Source: Rhynchopus euleeides (lineage: Eukaryota; Euglenozoa; Diplonemea; Diplonemida; Diplonemidae). From it: DNA of 64,000 nt. Positions 43,269-54,304 of this stretch are shown one piece after another. The notes under the pieces were generated by a model. That model was not told where the DNA came from and made no database searches. It was given only the letters and a program-made list of their open reading frames with translations. Every line of letters starts with the position of its first letter. Position 1 is the stretch's first letter. The stretch spans positions 1,674,001-1,738,000 of the forward strand of contig OY723251.1 in NCBI GenBank assembly GCA_963210315.1, written 5' to 3'. A program made the translations under genes and the position numbers.

Positions 43269-45414
43269 TACTAGGTCCACACAGATTCGTCAGAATCACA
43301 GCGGGCCGCCAAGCTGCCGATACCACCTCAGAACAGAACTCTTTCCCAGAAAAGGTACGGCAGCGTTGAGTGTCCACACGCACGTGGGTGTACAGAACTG
43401 TGGCATAGACCGAACCCCACCAAACCACTGCAGGCCCAGAAGTCTCTCCGTGTGTCTGGATTGACCCATTTCTCGAATCAGCTGTGTGCTGCCCGTCAAT
43501 CATCTGGGGTGGGTGGGGGTGGGGTGGGAGGGCGGGGCGTTTCACTGCTGCCAGGGCGGCTGTGATCCAGGCTAGTGCAAGCCAGGTTCTTTTGAAAACT
43601 GAGTCTTGGGCACTCAGGTCGCACTCCTGGCCTTCATGTGGTCCCCCCCCCCCGCACCCCCCCCCCCCCCCCCCGCCACCTTCTTCCTCATCATCGTCCC
43701 CTGCTCACTGAGTTGGCCAAAAGGCTTCAAAAAGGTGATTTTCCTGCAGCTGTGGCTCGGGTCGTTCTGTTGCCATACACACGAGCAAAACACCACACCA
43801 AATCTTAAGCCTTGTTGGTCGGTGGGCTACCAATGTCACATCCCCCCCCACCCCACCCCCCTCCCCCCCTTTTTTTTCCCGATATCCTTTCCACCGCGAG
43901 TGACCAACCGCACCCCGCGCGTGATTCCTTTTTTAGTGCACGCCCAGAGCGCACGCCCAGCATCGAGCATGCTCTTGACGTGTCCTCCACTTTCCGCAGA
44001 CACACACGTTGTATTTTTCGTTGAAGAAAATAGTCAACGGGAGCCTTCAATTTGTGCCAAAACTGTGCCTAGTAGTGTTGCTCCGATCCTGTGAGTGCAC
44101 ACACCTTTCTGCACCAAGAGCGAAAGCACTCCCTCCACCACTTCCAGCGTCGTGCGGGTCGTTCCCGTGAAGTGAGTCGGCCTGTGTGTCGGAGGAAGAG
44201 CCCCGGCGTTTCGGGCTGTCGTGATGTGCTTTGTGTTAAGCAGGCCCCTCTGGTCTCCAGTGTGTGTGTCACACCCGTGCGCCCGGATAGGGCACGAACC
44301 AGTGTGGATACTACGGTGGTGTGGGTGGAGAGTGTTCTTGTTGCGCTTGCTCCTCATCATTTAGCAGGAGTGTGGGTGTGGGAGCGTCAGCACAATCCGA
44401 GGAAAGCGGAAGCAAAAGTGAAGAGCGAGAGAGAGAGAGGGGTGACACTTGTCCTGGTGGCGATTTCTTTGAGAATAATTTCAAGTCGTTCGGAGGTTTT
44501 AAGCCATCCAGGCCTCAACACATTCCTTGAGACAGCGAGTGTGCGCTCATCAGAACATAGCCGGATCTGTCATGCAGTTTCTGGGCAGGGTGTCGACCGC
44601 AAAGCGAAAGGAATACGAGTTGTAGTAGTGCCCACGCCAAGCACAGCTCTTCTTTGATGCCAGCTTCAGATGCTGTCAGATGTCGCACATTTCTCCCCAA
44701 GCCCCACATCATCGAACGGCATCTCAGCACAGCTTTCTGGGGAGGGTGTCGGAGATGTCAGTGCATCAGGTGACAAAAAACTCGGGGGGTTTGCGGCGCC
44801 ACGCCTTTGTTTTCGCCGTTCCCGGAGGGGTTCCGAAAAATCCTGAAATTCCGAAGACTCGGCGCCCCTTCCTGAACGCATCTCATTAGTACTCCGCACA
44901 CTCGTGTGAGTGGCAGAAAATATCACATCACCACAACCAACCAACCAACCAACTGTGCCCCACCCTAACCCAAGGCCAAATGGCGTGCGTATCGCTTCTT
45001 TTCTGTGTCGAAGCGCTGACGCAGCAAATGCCCCCTGCCGAGAACAGTTCGTGGACAGTATGTTCACGATAACAAGAACCTTGTCACAGCGAAATGCAGT
45101 TGCCATCGCTTTTGGGGGGGGGGGGGGGCAACCACAATCGACCTTTGCCTTGCTGCTGTGACTGTGCGCCACAGTCGCACCAGCCTTCATCAAGGCAAAG
45201 AATTCGTGAGGTTTTTTTCACCCCGGGTTCGGTGCACAACTGCACAAGCAGAACACCTGATCTTTCTTTCGTGATCAACAGGGCAGTGGGAGGCTGGCTT
45301 ATCATGTTCCTTTCGTGGTTGGCCAGCATCTGAAATATTCTGGCCGGCTTTCGCGCACCAAACAACGGCCCATATTTTTTCTTGGCCGGGGGTGCGGAAA
45401 CGTCCACAAAAAGC
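43269..45414. other. Intergenic region, no recognisable gene
   Basis: C-runs at 43648-43674 and 43840-43870, a GA repeat near 44430 and a partial R205. The minus-strand frame 44666-45193 has no recognisable domain. Confidence 0.4.
44510..44620 (+). repeat. R205 SINE-like repeat, 3' half only
   Basis: GGCCTCAACACA, CCTTGAGACAGCGAGTGTGC, GGGCAGGGTGTC and GCAAAGCGAAAGGAATACGA match the distal half of complete copies. Confidence 0.55.
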
Positions 45415-47306
45415 ACACGATGACAGACCACGTCGACCACGTCGTGACCACCTGCATGCGACGCCTGAGCATTCTGCGTATGTTGGCAGGCACTGACTGG
45501 GGCTCAAGTGGAGACACGCTGCGCCAGGCCTACCTGACATATGTCTACCCCATCCTGATGTACGCCGCCAGCGTCTACACCCCTGGCCTGTCCACGAAGA
45601 ACCTCAAACGCCTGCGAGATGTCCACCGCATGGCAGCCCTGATCATCACGGGCTGTATGAAGAACACCAGCACGGCAAAGCTCCTCTGGGAATCACACCT
45701 GCGAGACCTCGACCTCGACTTCAAGGTCGCGGTGTGCACAGACCACGAACGCTTCCGCCGCGTGCCCCACTCCCCAGGATACCGGGCGCAACTAAACACC
45801 GGGAACACGGGAGGCAGCTGGCTACATCAGGCACGGAGTCTGGTGAAATACTCGAAGGTCGACGGGCGCACCCCCCTGCTGGCCCCCCTGCATGCAGCAC
45901 ACCCCATCCCCCCCTGGGAATGGAACCTGGTGCTGCCACGAGTACACATCCTGGCGACGCTGCCGGGGCTCACCGCCCCAAAGGCCGCCACCCCGAAAGA
46001 CACCCTCCGGGACCTGGCAGAGCAGACCATCCAGGCCCTCCCGACATGCGCCTGGCATGTGTACACCGACGGGTCAGTCTCCAACTCCACATCGCGGCAA
46101 CAGCAGGGCGGCGCAGGAGCAGCGGTGTACAGCATGCCGGAGGGCCGCCTCAGGAAAAAGCTCGCCTGGCCGGCAGGACTCCGCTGCATCAGCTACCAGG
46201 CGGAGCTGGTGGCCATCAGAGAATCCCTCGCTCACCTATGCACCCTGGTATCCCCAGGCGAAACGATCGCCATCCTCACAGACTCGCAGAGCGCACTGAA
46301 CGCGCTGCTGAGCGGCCCGCAGCGAGCGAGAGGATCCACCGAATGGGACATCTGGAGGTGGTTGAACGAGCTCGCCCAAACCCACGATGTCACCACCCAC
46401 CTCCGCTACATCCCGTCACACGTTGGGGTAGCAGGGAACGAACTCGCTGACAAACAGGCGCAAATCGGTGCCTTCCGGCCGCAGATGGAACCGGTTAGCC
46501 TCGCGTCGGCTCGTGTCGTCCTCCGCCGACACATCTACAACGACGCAACGGTGCCCCGCACGGACAGCGTGTACGCGTACCGTTCGGGAATCGGGGAGAC
46601 GCGACTGCAACGCCCCGACCTCCGCATGGAGGGACTCACCCGCTTAGGGGAAACCACCATCCGCCGACTCCGGGCCGACCACCACCGCCTGGTCTACGAC
46701 CATGACATCCCGGGCACGGCACAACCACCTTGCCAACCCTGCCTGAAGCATGCGCCGGGCCACCCCCCGCCTGGGGTCTCACTGAAGCACCTCTTCTTCG
46801 GCTGCCCCGCGACAGCGTCGGCCCGACACCACCTCACAGCCACAAACGTGCACAACCTGCTGTTGCACAACTGCAAGGAGGCGCTGCGCTACCTGGCCGA
46901 GGCAGGGGTAACGGAGCACGGCGAGAAGGACTACCTGAACGCGTGAACCAAATAACATCATCAGAGAACAAGGGCTTCGGCCCGACCTCCCAGCACCCCC
47001 CCCCCCCCCCCATCCCAGCCCCACGTCACTTACCACAGGCCGCCAGGCGCGTCAGCGTCGGCGACCGCCCGCCCCCAGTCTGAGAGGCATCAGCCGAATC
47101 TCGGTGGAGGCGGGCACAAAACAAAAGGGAGAGTCGTCACTGTGCATATCAGCACGGTCCCGCCCTCTGTGCCAGACCAACACACCACCAAAGGAAAAGA
47201 GGAAGAGGCGACGTAAGGCAATGCCTCCGTGCGGCCAGGAGAACACGAAATAGCGACCCCCTCAACGGGGAATGCTACGAGCACGGCCAAAAATCGTTCA
47301 AAATCG
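45415..47306 (+). mobile_element. 5'-truncated copy of the ingi-like retrotransposon
   Basis: Collinear with the minus strand of 59270-61170. It starts inside the reverse transcriptase thumb region (ACACGATGACAGACCACGTC) and ends with the same CGGCCAAAAATCGTTCAAA tail. 5' truncation with a preserved 3' end is the hallmark of target-primed reverse transcription. No clear target-site duplication was found. Confidence 0.85.
45420..46946 (+). pseudogene. Retrotransposon ORF2 fragment: RT C-terminus, RNase H, zinc-knuckle-like tail
   Basis: About 508 codons with no internal stop, differing from the full-length copy at scattered positions only. RNase H residues are intact: Asp in VYTDGSVSN, Glu in YQAELVAIRE, Asp in LTDSQSAL, and SHVGVAGNELAD. 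A Cys/His-rich tail (CQPCLKHAPG...HLFFGCPA) follows. The RT active site and endonuclease are absent, so it cannot move by itself. The open frame extends about 100 bases upstream into unrelated DNA; those residues are not part of the element. Intactness and few differences suggest a young insertion. Confidence 0.8.
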
Positions 47307-47512
47307 TTCAAAAGTGTCTCTTGCGCTTTGATCTGCGCCTATTTTTTTTTTGCCGATGTCTTCTTTTTGCGCTCACGCTTCCACACCCACACTCCTGATG
47401 ATGGTGTCGACGAACACAGCGCGAGAAACTTTCCTCCCACATTGAAGTGTGCGGAAAAAGAAAACGAAAGCAAAAGTGCAGAACAGCACAGAGGCACTTT
47501 GCCGGAGCCTGC
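47307..47512. other. Short spacer
   Basis: Nothing recognisable; T-run at 47342-47352. Confidence 0.3.
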
Positions 47513-47602
47513 ACTCAGAAATGCAGAACATTGGGAAGAGGTGATACGTGTGGGCATCCTAATACTGGTTGCAAAAGTGACACAGTTCGGCACAGAACGA
47601 GA
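47513..47602 (+). repeat. R100 repeat, copy 4
   Basis: CTCAGAAATGCAGAACATTG, ACTGGTTGCAAAAGTGACAC, CGGCACAGAACGAGAT, then a C-run leading into an R205 copy. Confidence 0.55.
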
Positions 47603-47631
47603 TCCCCCCCCCCCCCTAACATTTTTTTGCT

Positions 47632-47838
47632 ACTAGTTACGAGCGACGGAGCATAGCGAAGTCGAAGTAACGAAGGAAATCGTACGACTGGAGCTTTGAG
47701 GGTTGGCACCTTCATGCCACTTCACAGGGCCTCAACCTTGAGACGCAGCAAAGTGTGCGTTGAACAAGAAGGAGTCCGGAACTGCTCTCATACAGTTGCT
47801 GGACAGAGTGTCTGCCATAGAGAAAGGAGTACGGTTTT
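47632..47838 (+). repeat. R205 SINE-like repeat
   Basis: Near-complete copy from ACTAGTTACGAGCGACGG to GAAAGGAGTACGGTTTTC, with a small deletion at GTCGAAGTAACG (normally GTCGCGAAGTAACG). Confidence 0.65.
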
Positions 47839-48134
47839 CTGTCAGAATCCCGGCGAACCACGTCCGTTGGAGTTCTTCTGTGTCCCGGGACTAACTACAC
47901 GACTCAATCGTCGTCTATTATTTGCATATTTTGGGCGGGATGGGTGGGTGGGGGCTGGGATGGGGCGCAAAATGCGTCGGATACTGCCCCCTGTTTTTTT
48001 ACGCACACTTGTGCATAGGAGTTTCTCAACCGCGATTGCTATCCCTACCGGTACTTTCAAAGAAAAGTTGGGAAACTGTGCGCTGCAGGACACCTCACCC
48101 GGTGTTCTCGCGATCGATGGACACCCCTGCTGGT

Positions 48135-48167
<33 letters not shown>

Positions 48168-48192
48168 GTCTCCCCTTTGATTTGCAGACACA
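47839..48192. other. Spacer with CT microsatellite
   Basis: CT repeat at about 48137-48160. No gene. Confidence 0.35.
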
Positions 48193-48301
48193 GAGGGTCT
48201 TCGCTACGGGGTGGTCGTCAGTGCATTTTGGTGCATTTCCTGTTGAATTGGGCGAAACCTGACGGAGATTGACGAACGACAACGACCAGCGAAGACCCCC
48301 C
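48193..48301. mobile_element. 109-base MITE-like element, copy 2
   Basis: GAGGGTCTTCGCT and AGCGAAGACCCCCC ends. The body with GTCAGTGCATTTTGGTGCAT is nearly identical to 4766-4874. Confidence 0.6.
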
Positions 48302-48381
48302 ACACATTTTCACCAACGAAACATTACGTTCCAACGCATCACAAACGAAGCCCGAGCTAATTACAGCTGCACTGCACTGAC

Positions 48382-48382
<1 letters not shown>

Positions 48383-48411
<29 letters not shown>
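48383..48411 (+). repeat. Poly-C tract of 29 bases
   Basis: Longest uninterrupted homopolymer seen in the window. Confidence 0.8.
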
Positions 48412-48412
<1 letters not shown>

Positions 48413-48496
48413 CCCTCCGCTGCGTCTGCTTCGGGAAATTCCCGAACTTCACCCCCCCCCCCTCCCCTTTATACACGGCGCCCTAGTTTCAGCTTT

Positions 48497-50705
48497 GACC
48501 AGTGAACTAACTAGTTAGGTAACTAGTTAGTTTCCTAACGAGTGATTACTAGTTAATAACTAGTTACTTACTAGTGATCACTAGTTACTTACGAGTGATC
48601 ACTCGTCATATAACTAGTTACCTAACGAGTGATTCAGGAAAACCACCTGCAAGTAACCCCTGCCTGCACAGCAGAGGTTATGTTATCCACTGACACACAC
48701 ACACGCCTGGTGTAGCAGAAGCCCCCATATTTCGTAGTACGTTCGTAGTTAAAAACCCCTTGGGGGTGTCGGTTTTATGTACCCTTTTGGGGCCCTTGGG
48801 AAACCTGAGTTGTGGCTCTTCAGCCACCAGGAGGGACACAGTGTGAAGCAGGCACCTGTGCCTGCCTCACACCGCGATTGACATCCCCCAGTTTCGGAAG
48901 CTTTGCTTTTCCATGACCTTTCCTATCTATGGTAAGTTCCGGGTTAGTTGGCTGGGGAAGTCCTGTCGTTCTCGGTGAGTCCATGCTGAAGGTATCTCCG
49001 TCCGCAAGGGGTTCATGAGGAAACGCCCCCCCTGTTTCCAGAAGGGACGCACTGTCTTGCGCAATGCGGAAGCTGTGGGAACGGACAGGTGCGGAGTGCA
49101 CCTCTAACCTGCGCCAGGGGTGCTGTGCACCAGGCTGCGTGCATGTTCAAGCTGTCCTCCGTGAACACCGGGTGGTACGGGCAACGGGTGCTTCTACAAC
49201 AAGATGCGCTATTCCTCTACCCTGCACGGAAGCTTCCCTGGGGGCCCGTTCCTTCCACGACCTGGTCCCGCCAAGGACAAGAGTGCTGACAGACACGTGA
49301 TGACCTAAAACAAGCCGCCTCTGGGCGAGGGTGGGCGAGTGTGGGCGAGGGCGGGCGACGGTGACCGCACGAGGGCGGGCGGGTGGTGGGCCAACCTGGG
49401 GCCCCGCGGTAGGTTCGCCGCTCGCTCGTCATTTCCTCTTCCATTGCACTTTTCGGAATCCGTGCGCATCATGGTGGGGTCATTTTGGTGGTGCCAAACT
49501 TCACCCATGAAGTACAGGTCTGGTTCAGGCACTTTTGGAGGTGACTAGGAGGCAGCTCGCCGCCCCACACCACCCCACCCACCCAGCGGGACCCCCCTCA
49601 CGGATTTTCCAAAACCCCGTTCTTTTGAACGTTTGGGATCTGTGCAGGGGTCATTTTGGCCATGGGGTATCTGTCTCCACCACTGACTGGGGGTCACCAT
49701 ATGGGCCCAAATCCTGCAGGGTTGCGTTGCGTCAACACCTTGCGACGTCTGCCTCCAGACCCAGTGCTGCCGCGGTTTGGTAGGCTCGATGGGTATACTT
49801 TGATTGGTTGGATTAGCTGTGGCTGGTCCAGGAGGAAGTGGTGGGACACAAGAGGGCGTAATGCCCAAGTACAGTACAAACCCCACCAGAAAACAGCCAA
49901 CTTGGGCGAGGGTGGGCGACGGTGGTCGACGGTGGTGCGAGTGCTGGGCGACGCCAAAAAAGGCGGCTTGTTTTAGGTCATGGGAAGAGAATTGATTCCG
50001 ACGACACTGCATAAAGTGAGATACCCTCTGCGGGAACGGACTGGCTGAAGGTGTTGATCGAATGGCCGACGACTGGTAGTCACTCACGGTGGAACTGCAG
50101 GAAGAAGCACGTGTATGCTGCGACACTCAGGCAAGGACGTCCTGCTGCCGGGCTGCGTCCCTCGTGGCGACAAACAGGTCAATAGTGCTAACCACTGCTG
50201 AGGGCGACGGCACGTCCCCGACAGCGTCTACTTCCCGCCCCACATACAGCATGCACTGCAGTTCCACATTCCCTCCACTGGCGTCCCAGGAAGCATCACA
50301 GAGCCATTTCCAAGGGAAAAACAGTTGCTCACCAAGGCAAAAAAGGGCAAACGAAATCGCACAAAATCAGGGCAAAAAACCCACACCCCACACCCATATT
50401 TCGTAGTACGTTCGTAGTCAAAAACCCTCTTTTCTGCTACACCTCTCCCACAGTACTCACGACGCATCGAGTCGGGGCCTTTCCTAAATCTGGGGGTCGG
50501 GGGCTGATGGGGGGCTGGTCGGGGGATGGGAACCGAAATCGGATACAAAAAAAATCTGCCCCACATGGGAAGACCCCTGTTGCCCACGACAGTTTCTCGT
50601 TAGGTAACTAGTTATATGACGAGTGATCACTAGTTAGTAACTAGTGATCACTCGTCACTAACTAGTGGCACTCGTTAGTCATTTTCACTCGTTAGTCCAC
50701 TGGTC
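48497..50705. mobile_element. 2.2 kb element with ACTAGT/ACGAGTGATCACT-rich inverted ends
   Basis: Left end 48497-48634 and right end 50596-50705 are imperfect inverted copies, each starting GACCAGTG.ACTAAC and made of alternating AACTAGTTA and ACGAGTGATCACT palindromes. Inside is a second inverted pair, ATGACCTAAAACAAGCCGCC, at about 49300-49319 and 49962-49982. The motif CCATATTTCGTAGTACGTTC occurs as a direct repeat near 48726 and 50395. GGGCGAGGGTGGGCGA blocks sit just inside the inner pair. No transposase frame was recognised, so it is probably non-autonomous, perhaps one element nested in another. Confidence 0.6.
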
Positions 50706-52724
50706 AATAACTAGTTATCTCGTTGACTAGGTCGCCGTGTATCGTGGAACAACCACTTCTAGTTCTACTGGTACCCCCTACTTGGCCGCCGTTGGGTGTC
50801 CTATTGCATCCCCCTTCTCTTTTCGGTTACATGTCACCCCCTTCCCTCCAGCGGGAGGTACGAGGGTAGCAGTAATCTCCAAACGAAGCTTCCAATCACT
50901 GATATTTTCGCATGCATACGTGAGCAGAACGCCACACCGCCAAACGTGCCTGAAATTTCCGGGAAACTTGGCAGGGGCATCCTCTCCCACAGCTGCCCCG
51001 CAGCTGGCTGGATGGAAGATAGTCCCCAGAGCGAAGAAGGGTTTTGCAGGGCATACTGTGAACCCTGTATGATACAGGGTTCGGGTCTGGCTGTGCAGGG
51101 GGGGGCCTAGAAAGACGAGCGGCTGCGGGGGGGGTGGGGGCAGCAATGGCGATCACATCAAGCAGCAAGGGAGCGCTCGGTGCGTTCGAAACTGCTGCCT
51201 GAAAAGAAAAGGTGGGCGCGGGAGCAGGGAGCAGGGGATGGGGATGTGGGAGAGAGGGGAGGGGATGGAGCTGCAGTTCAAATGAAATAACCCGATACGA
51301 CAGCCCCTCCCCCTCACCACCGGGGCTCTGCCGAACACCGCCAAAAATTGCCCAAAACTTGTTCAAAACGTGTGTGCTGCGTAGGAAGTGTCACAGTGTG
51401 CTGTCGCATCAAGGCCAGTTCCCTGGCGACCTACACGCTAAGCAAAAAAAGGATTGCCGGGTTTCTTTTGTTTTGTTTGTGCAACCCCAAATTGAACCGA
51501 AGGCATCAGTGCCCACCCAAGACAAGAAACGGCGGCATGTTGCGGGCAAGTTGGGCGGGGCGGGATCGGAAGGGTGTTCGGATGAGGGGGCCGGAACCAA
51601 ACCATGACACTTTTTTGAGCATGGTCACGGATTGGCTCAGAAGTGGTCAAATGCCCCCAAAAAAGGATTGCCGGGTTTCTTTTGTTTTGTTTGTGCAACC
51701 TTCTGGTCACCTGCACGTTGGGGGCGTGGAGTGTAGGTGAACAAAACATTGCTCCCACTGCAACCTTTTTAGTTCTGAACGCCTTCCGTGAGCACGGTGC
51801 GTTTGACACAAAAACCTTGGCGTGGGTGTGAACAGGGTATTCAGTCAGGGAGCAGCTTGTGCTATGTGGGAGTGGCGGTGGTAACCACACCTCGAGTAGG
51901 TTATGCCCCTGCACGGATCATGGCCTTTACTTGCCGTCCCACCTTCACCACAGCAGACACCACCGCGTCCACTGCGGGGGGAGGAGGGGTGGTGGGGAGA
52001 AGGGCATGCAGGAGCTGGGGCTGCGGCATGCTCTACTCTCTCGCCGGGGGGAGGGGGAGGGGAGGGCTGCTCAGGGCGCAGCGCTAACAGAAAAATAACC
52101 GGTTCGTCGACTTCGAACCGTTCAGAGCCGTTACAAAAAAAAACTGAGATCAAGATGGCCATCCTGCGCGGCACATGGCGCATGTGGTGTCAGGGAGTCC
52201 GGTATCGACCCGACCTTGCTGGAGACCGTGGAGAAGCTCCCTCTGTCCTTCCCCTCATCCCTTTCCTCTGGAACCGTGGAGTGCAGTGCGAGAAAGTGCA
52301 GTGGACTTCCAGTCAGACTGCCGATTTTTTTGACAGTCTGACCCCCGCTCAGCCAGTGCTTGCTGAATACGCGTATTCTTCGAAACATTCCGAATCTGCT
52401 GACGTGCATACGCATGCCCGTATTCCGGCGAACACTGCGCTCGGCGGAGGTACCCACCCCTGAATAGGCGTAGTTCGACGATGCGGGAGACCACCGTGCC
52501 CCCAACCACACCACCCAACACAGGACTTCCCCCGCTGCGTTATTTTTTTTCGGCACCCACGCCGGAAACCTTTTACACCTCCTCCTCCTCCGCTTCCCCC
52601 TCCCCCCCCCCCTCCTTTCGCGAGGGCGTCTTCTGTTCGTCTTTTTGTGCCTCGGGGCCACCTCCCCGCCACCCCCACCCCACCCCTCCCTGCCTCGTTG
52701 TCCACACACACACACGCCTTCTCT
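50706..52724. other. Intergenic region
   Basis: No recognisable gene. Holds the dispersed repeat at 51444-51812 and C/G-rich low-complexity DNA. The long minus-strand frame 52131-52883 is a low-complexity shadow. Confidence 0.4.
51444..51812 (-). repeat. Dispersed repeat (inverted relative to 17.1 kb) with internal duplication
   Basis: 51666-51812 is the reverse complement of 17061-17209. A 40-base piece of it (GGATTGCCGGGTTTCTTTTG and onward) is present again at 51451-51486, so the element is bordered by a partial direct repeat. Confidence 0.65.
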
Positions 52725-52760
52725 CTCTTTCTCTCTTTCTCTGCACCTTTTCCTCCCCAG
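52725..52760 (+). promoter_or_regulatory. Candidate trans-splice acceptor
   Basis: A long CT tract ends CTTTTCCTCCCCAG, 62 bases before the ATG at 52823. Confidence 0.4.
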
Positions 52761-52822
52761 TTGGGCTACCCCATCCCGACCTCCCCCCACCTGCATTGCC
52801 TCACACATCTTCGTCTCTTCTG

Positions 52823-54304
52823 ATGACAGCGATGGCAGATGCAGGTCCTCCAGGTTTTTCCTATGCCGCGCCGATAGCCGCATCGGTTGTCAGATATGAC
52901 AGGTATGGGAACAGGAGTGTCGTAGAGAGGGAGGCACCGTATGAACGGAATGCGGTGTCAGCTGAGGCGCGGTCCTCGCCTATCGACAACATGATTGGCA
53001 GCATGGAGGACGCGCACAAGCTGGCAAAACTTCTGGTGCAGAACCAGGGGAGTTTGAAGGCTGCAACGCCGGAGGAGGCGCGAGTGACTGCGCAGAAGCT
53101 TCTCCAAGAGTATCTCGTGAAGGTGTCCGCCGTGCCAGGGGGTGAGATGGACGGCGACGCGCTGGCGATGCAGCGCCACAGCAGCGGGCAGGACACCCCA
53201 CCCATGAGCTCCGGCAGCAGCAGCAGAGGGGGCTACGACCCCCGCCAGACATCTCACAGCTCGCCTGCAACACCCGCGACGCTCGACAACTCATCCCGGG
53301 AGTTCGCCACAGCCACCCCGCCGGTGCTGCGCGCGTTGGGGCAGGAGGGCTCGCAGGGTAACCTCATCCACACCGACGGCGGGCCGCAGCAGCAGCAGCA
53401 GCCCCGCAGCGCCCCAAGCACCGCACTGTGTGTGGACCCCTGCTCGCCCCTCCTCGGTCTGGTGGCGGAGCGCAAGATGCAGATCGAGAGTCTGTCGCAC
53501 GAAAGGATGAAGGCAGCCCTGCTGCTGCAGAGTGTCCCCCGCGGGGGGTGCGCGAAGGTGGGAGAGGCTGTGGCTCCGGTTGTGCCGCCGGCGCTGCAGC
53601 AGGTGGCGGCGCGGCCGCCGCCCGCGGCGCATGTCGCACCGCTGCACCCCGCGCCTCGGAAGCGGCGGGAGGGGCCGAAGAAGCAGAAGCAGCGGGCGCT
53701 GGAGGAGCGGAAGAACAAGCGGGTGTCCAACAGGACCCTGGAGGACCTGCTGGTCCGGCAGCTCAGCATCACCATGGAGGAGAGCACCTTTGTGGAGACG
53801 GTGGCAGGGGATAGCGACGACGGGGAGGTTGACCTGCAGGAGAGGGCGGTGGGGCTGCACAACCAGCAGCGCGCCCGGTTCGGGGTGCCTGGGGTGCGGA
53901 GCAACAAGATCCTGGTGGAGAACGCGCGGAAGCATGCGGAGCTGTGTGCGGAGAACGGGCAGATTTCGTACGCCCTGACCCCGACGGAGGGGCAGAATGT
54001 GTTCCAGCTGAATGGGGCTTTCACGACGCATCTGGCTGAGGAGGAGATTATCGAACAGGCGGTATCCTATTGGGTTGCGGAGGAGGCCCAATACAGAGCG
54101 GCGGGCGGTGGGGCGGCAGGTATCCGTAGCGCACCCCACTTCACCCAGATGATCTGGAAGGCGAGCACAGAGATCGGGATTGCCGTGTCGAAGTCGCGGC
54201 ATAAGGCTTTTGTCGTGTGCAACTACTCGCCCCGTGGGAACAAGCTGCAGGACACTGTGGTGTGGTCCAATGTCCGCGTGTCGCTTGACAAACCACAGCC
54301 CTGA
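52823..54304 (+). CDS. CAP-superfamily (SCP/PR-1) domain protein
   Basis: A 493-residue product, single exon. The start is the first ATG after a pyrimidine tract; the frame is open earlier but Pro/Ser-rich and ATG-poor. The N-terminal ~340 residues are Ser/Pro/Gln-rich and look disordered. A strongly basic stretch follows (PRKRREGPKKQKQRALEER). The last ~150 residues form a CAP domain: AVGLHNQQRARFGVPG (helix 1), the signature HFTQMIWKASTEIGIAVS and the second signature VVCNYSPRGN. CAP proteins are usually secreted, but no signal peptide is visible here and the basic patch looks like a nuclear signal, so an intracellular role is possible. The CAP His of the first signature is present; other cavity residues need structure comparison. 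No close neighbour suggests a pathway. Confidence 0.8.
   Translation: MTAMADAGPPGFSYAAPIAASVVRYDRYGNRSVVEREAPYERNAVSAEARSSPIDNMIGSMEDAHKLAKLLVQNQGSLKAATPEEARVTAQKLLQEYLVKVSAVPGGEMDGDALAMQRHSSGQDTPPMSSGSSSRGGYDPRQTSHSSPATPATLDNSSREFATATPPVLRALGQEGSQGNLIHTDGGPQQQQQPRSAPSTALCVDPCSPLLGLVAERKMQIESLSHERMKAALLLQSVPRGGCAKVGEAVAPVVPPALQQVAARPPPAAHVAPLHPAPRKRREGPKKQKQRALEERKNKRVSNRTLEDLLVRQLSITMEESTFVETVAGDSDDGEVDLQERAVGLHNQQRARFGVPGVRSNKILVENARKHAELCAENGQISYALTPTEGQNVFQLNGAFTTHLAEEEIIEQAVSYWVAEEAQYRAAGGGAAGIRSAPHFTQMIWKASTEIGIAVSKSRHKAFVVCNYSPRGNKLQDTVVWSNVRVSLDKPQP

Noticed and set aside
45315..45414. N-terminal extension of the truncated retrotransposon frame
   Set aside because: These ~33 codons have no counterpart in the full-length element; the frame is open there only by chance.
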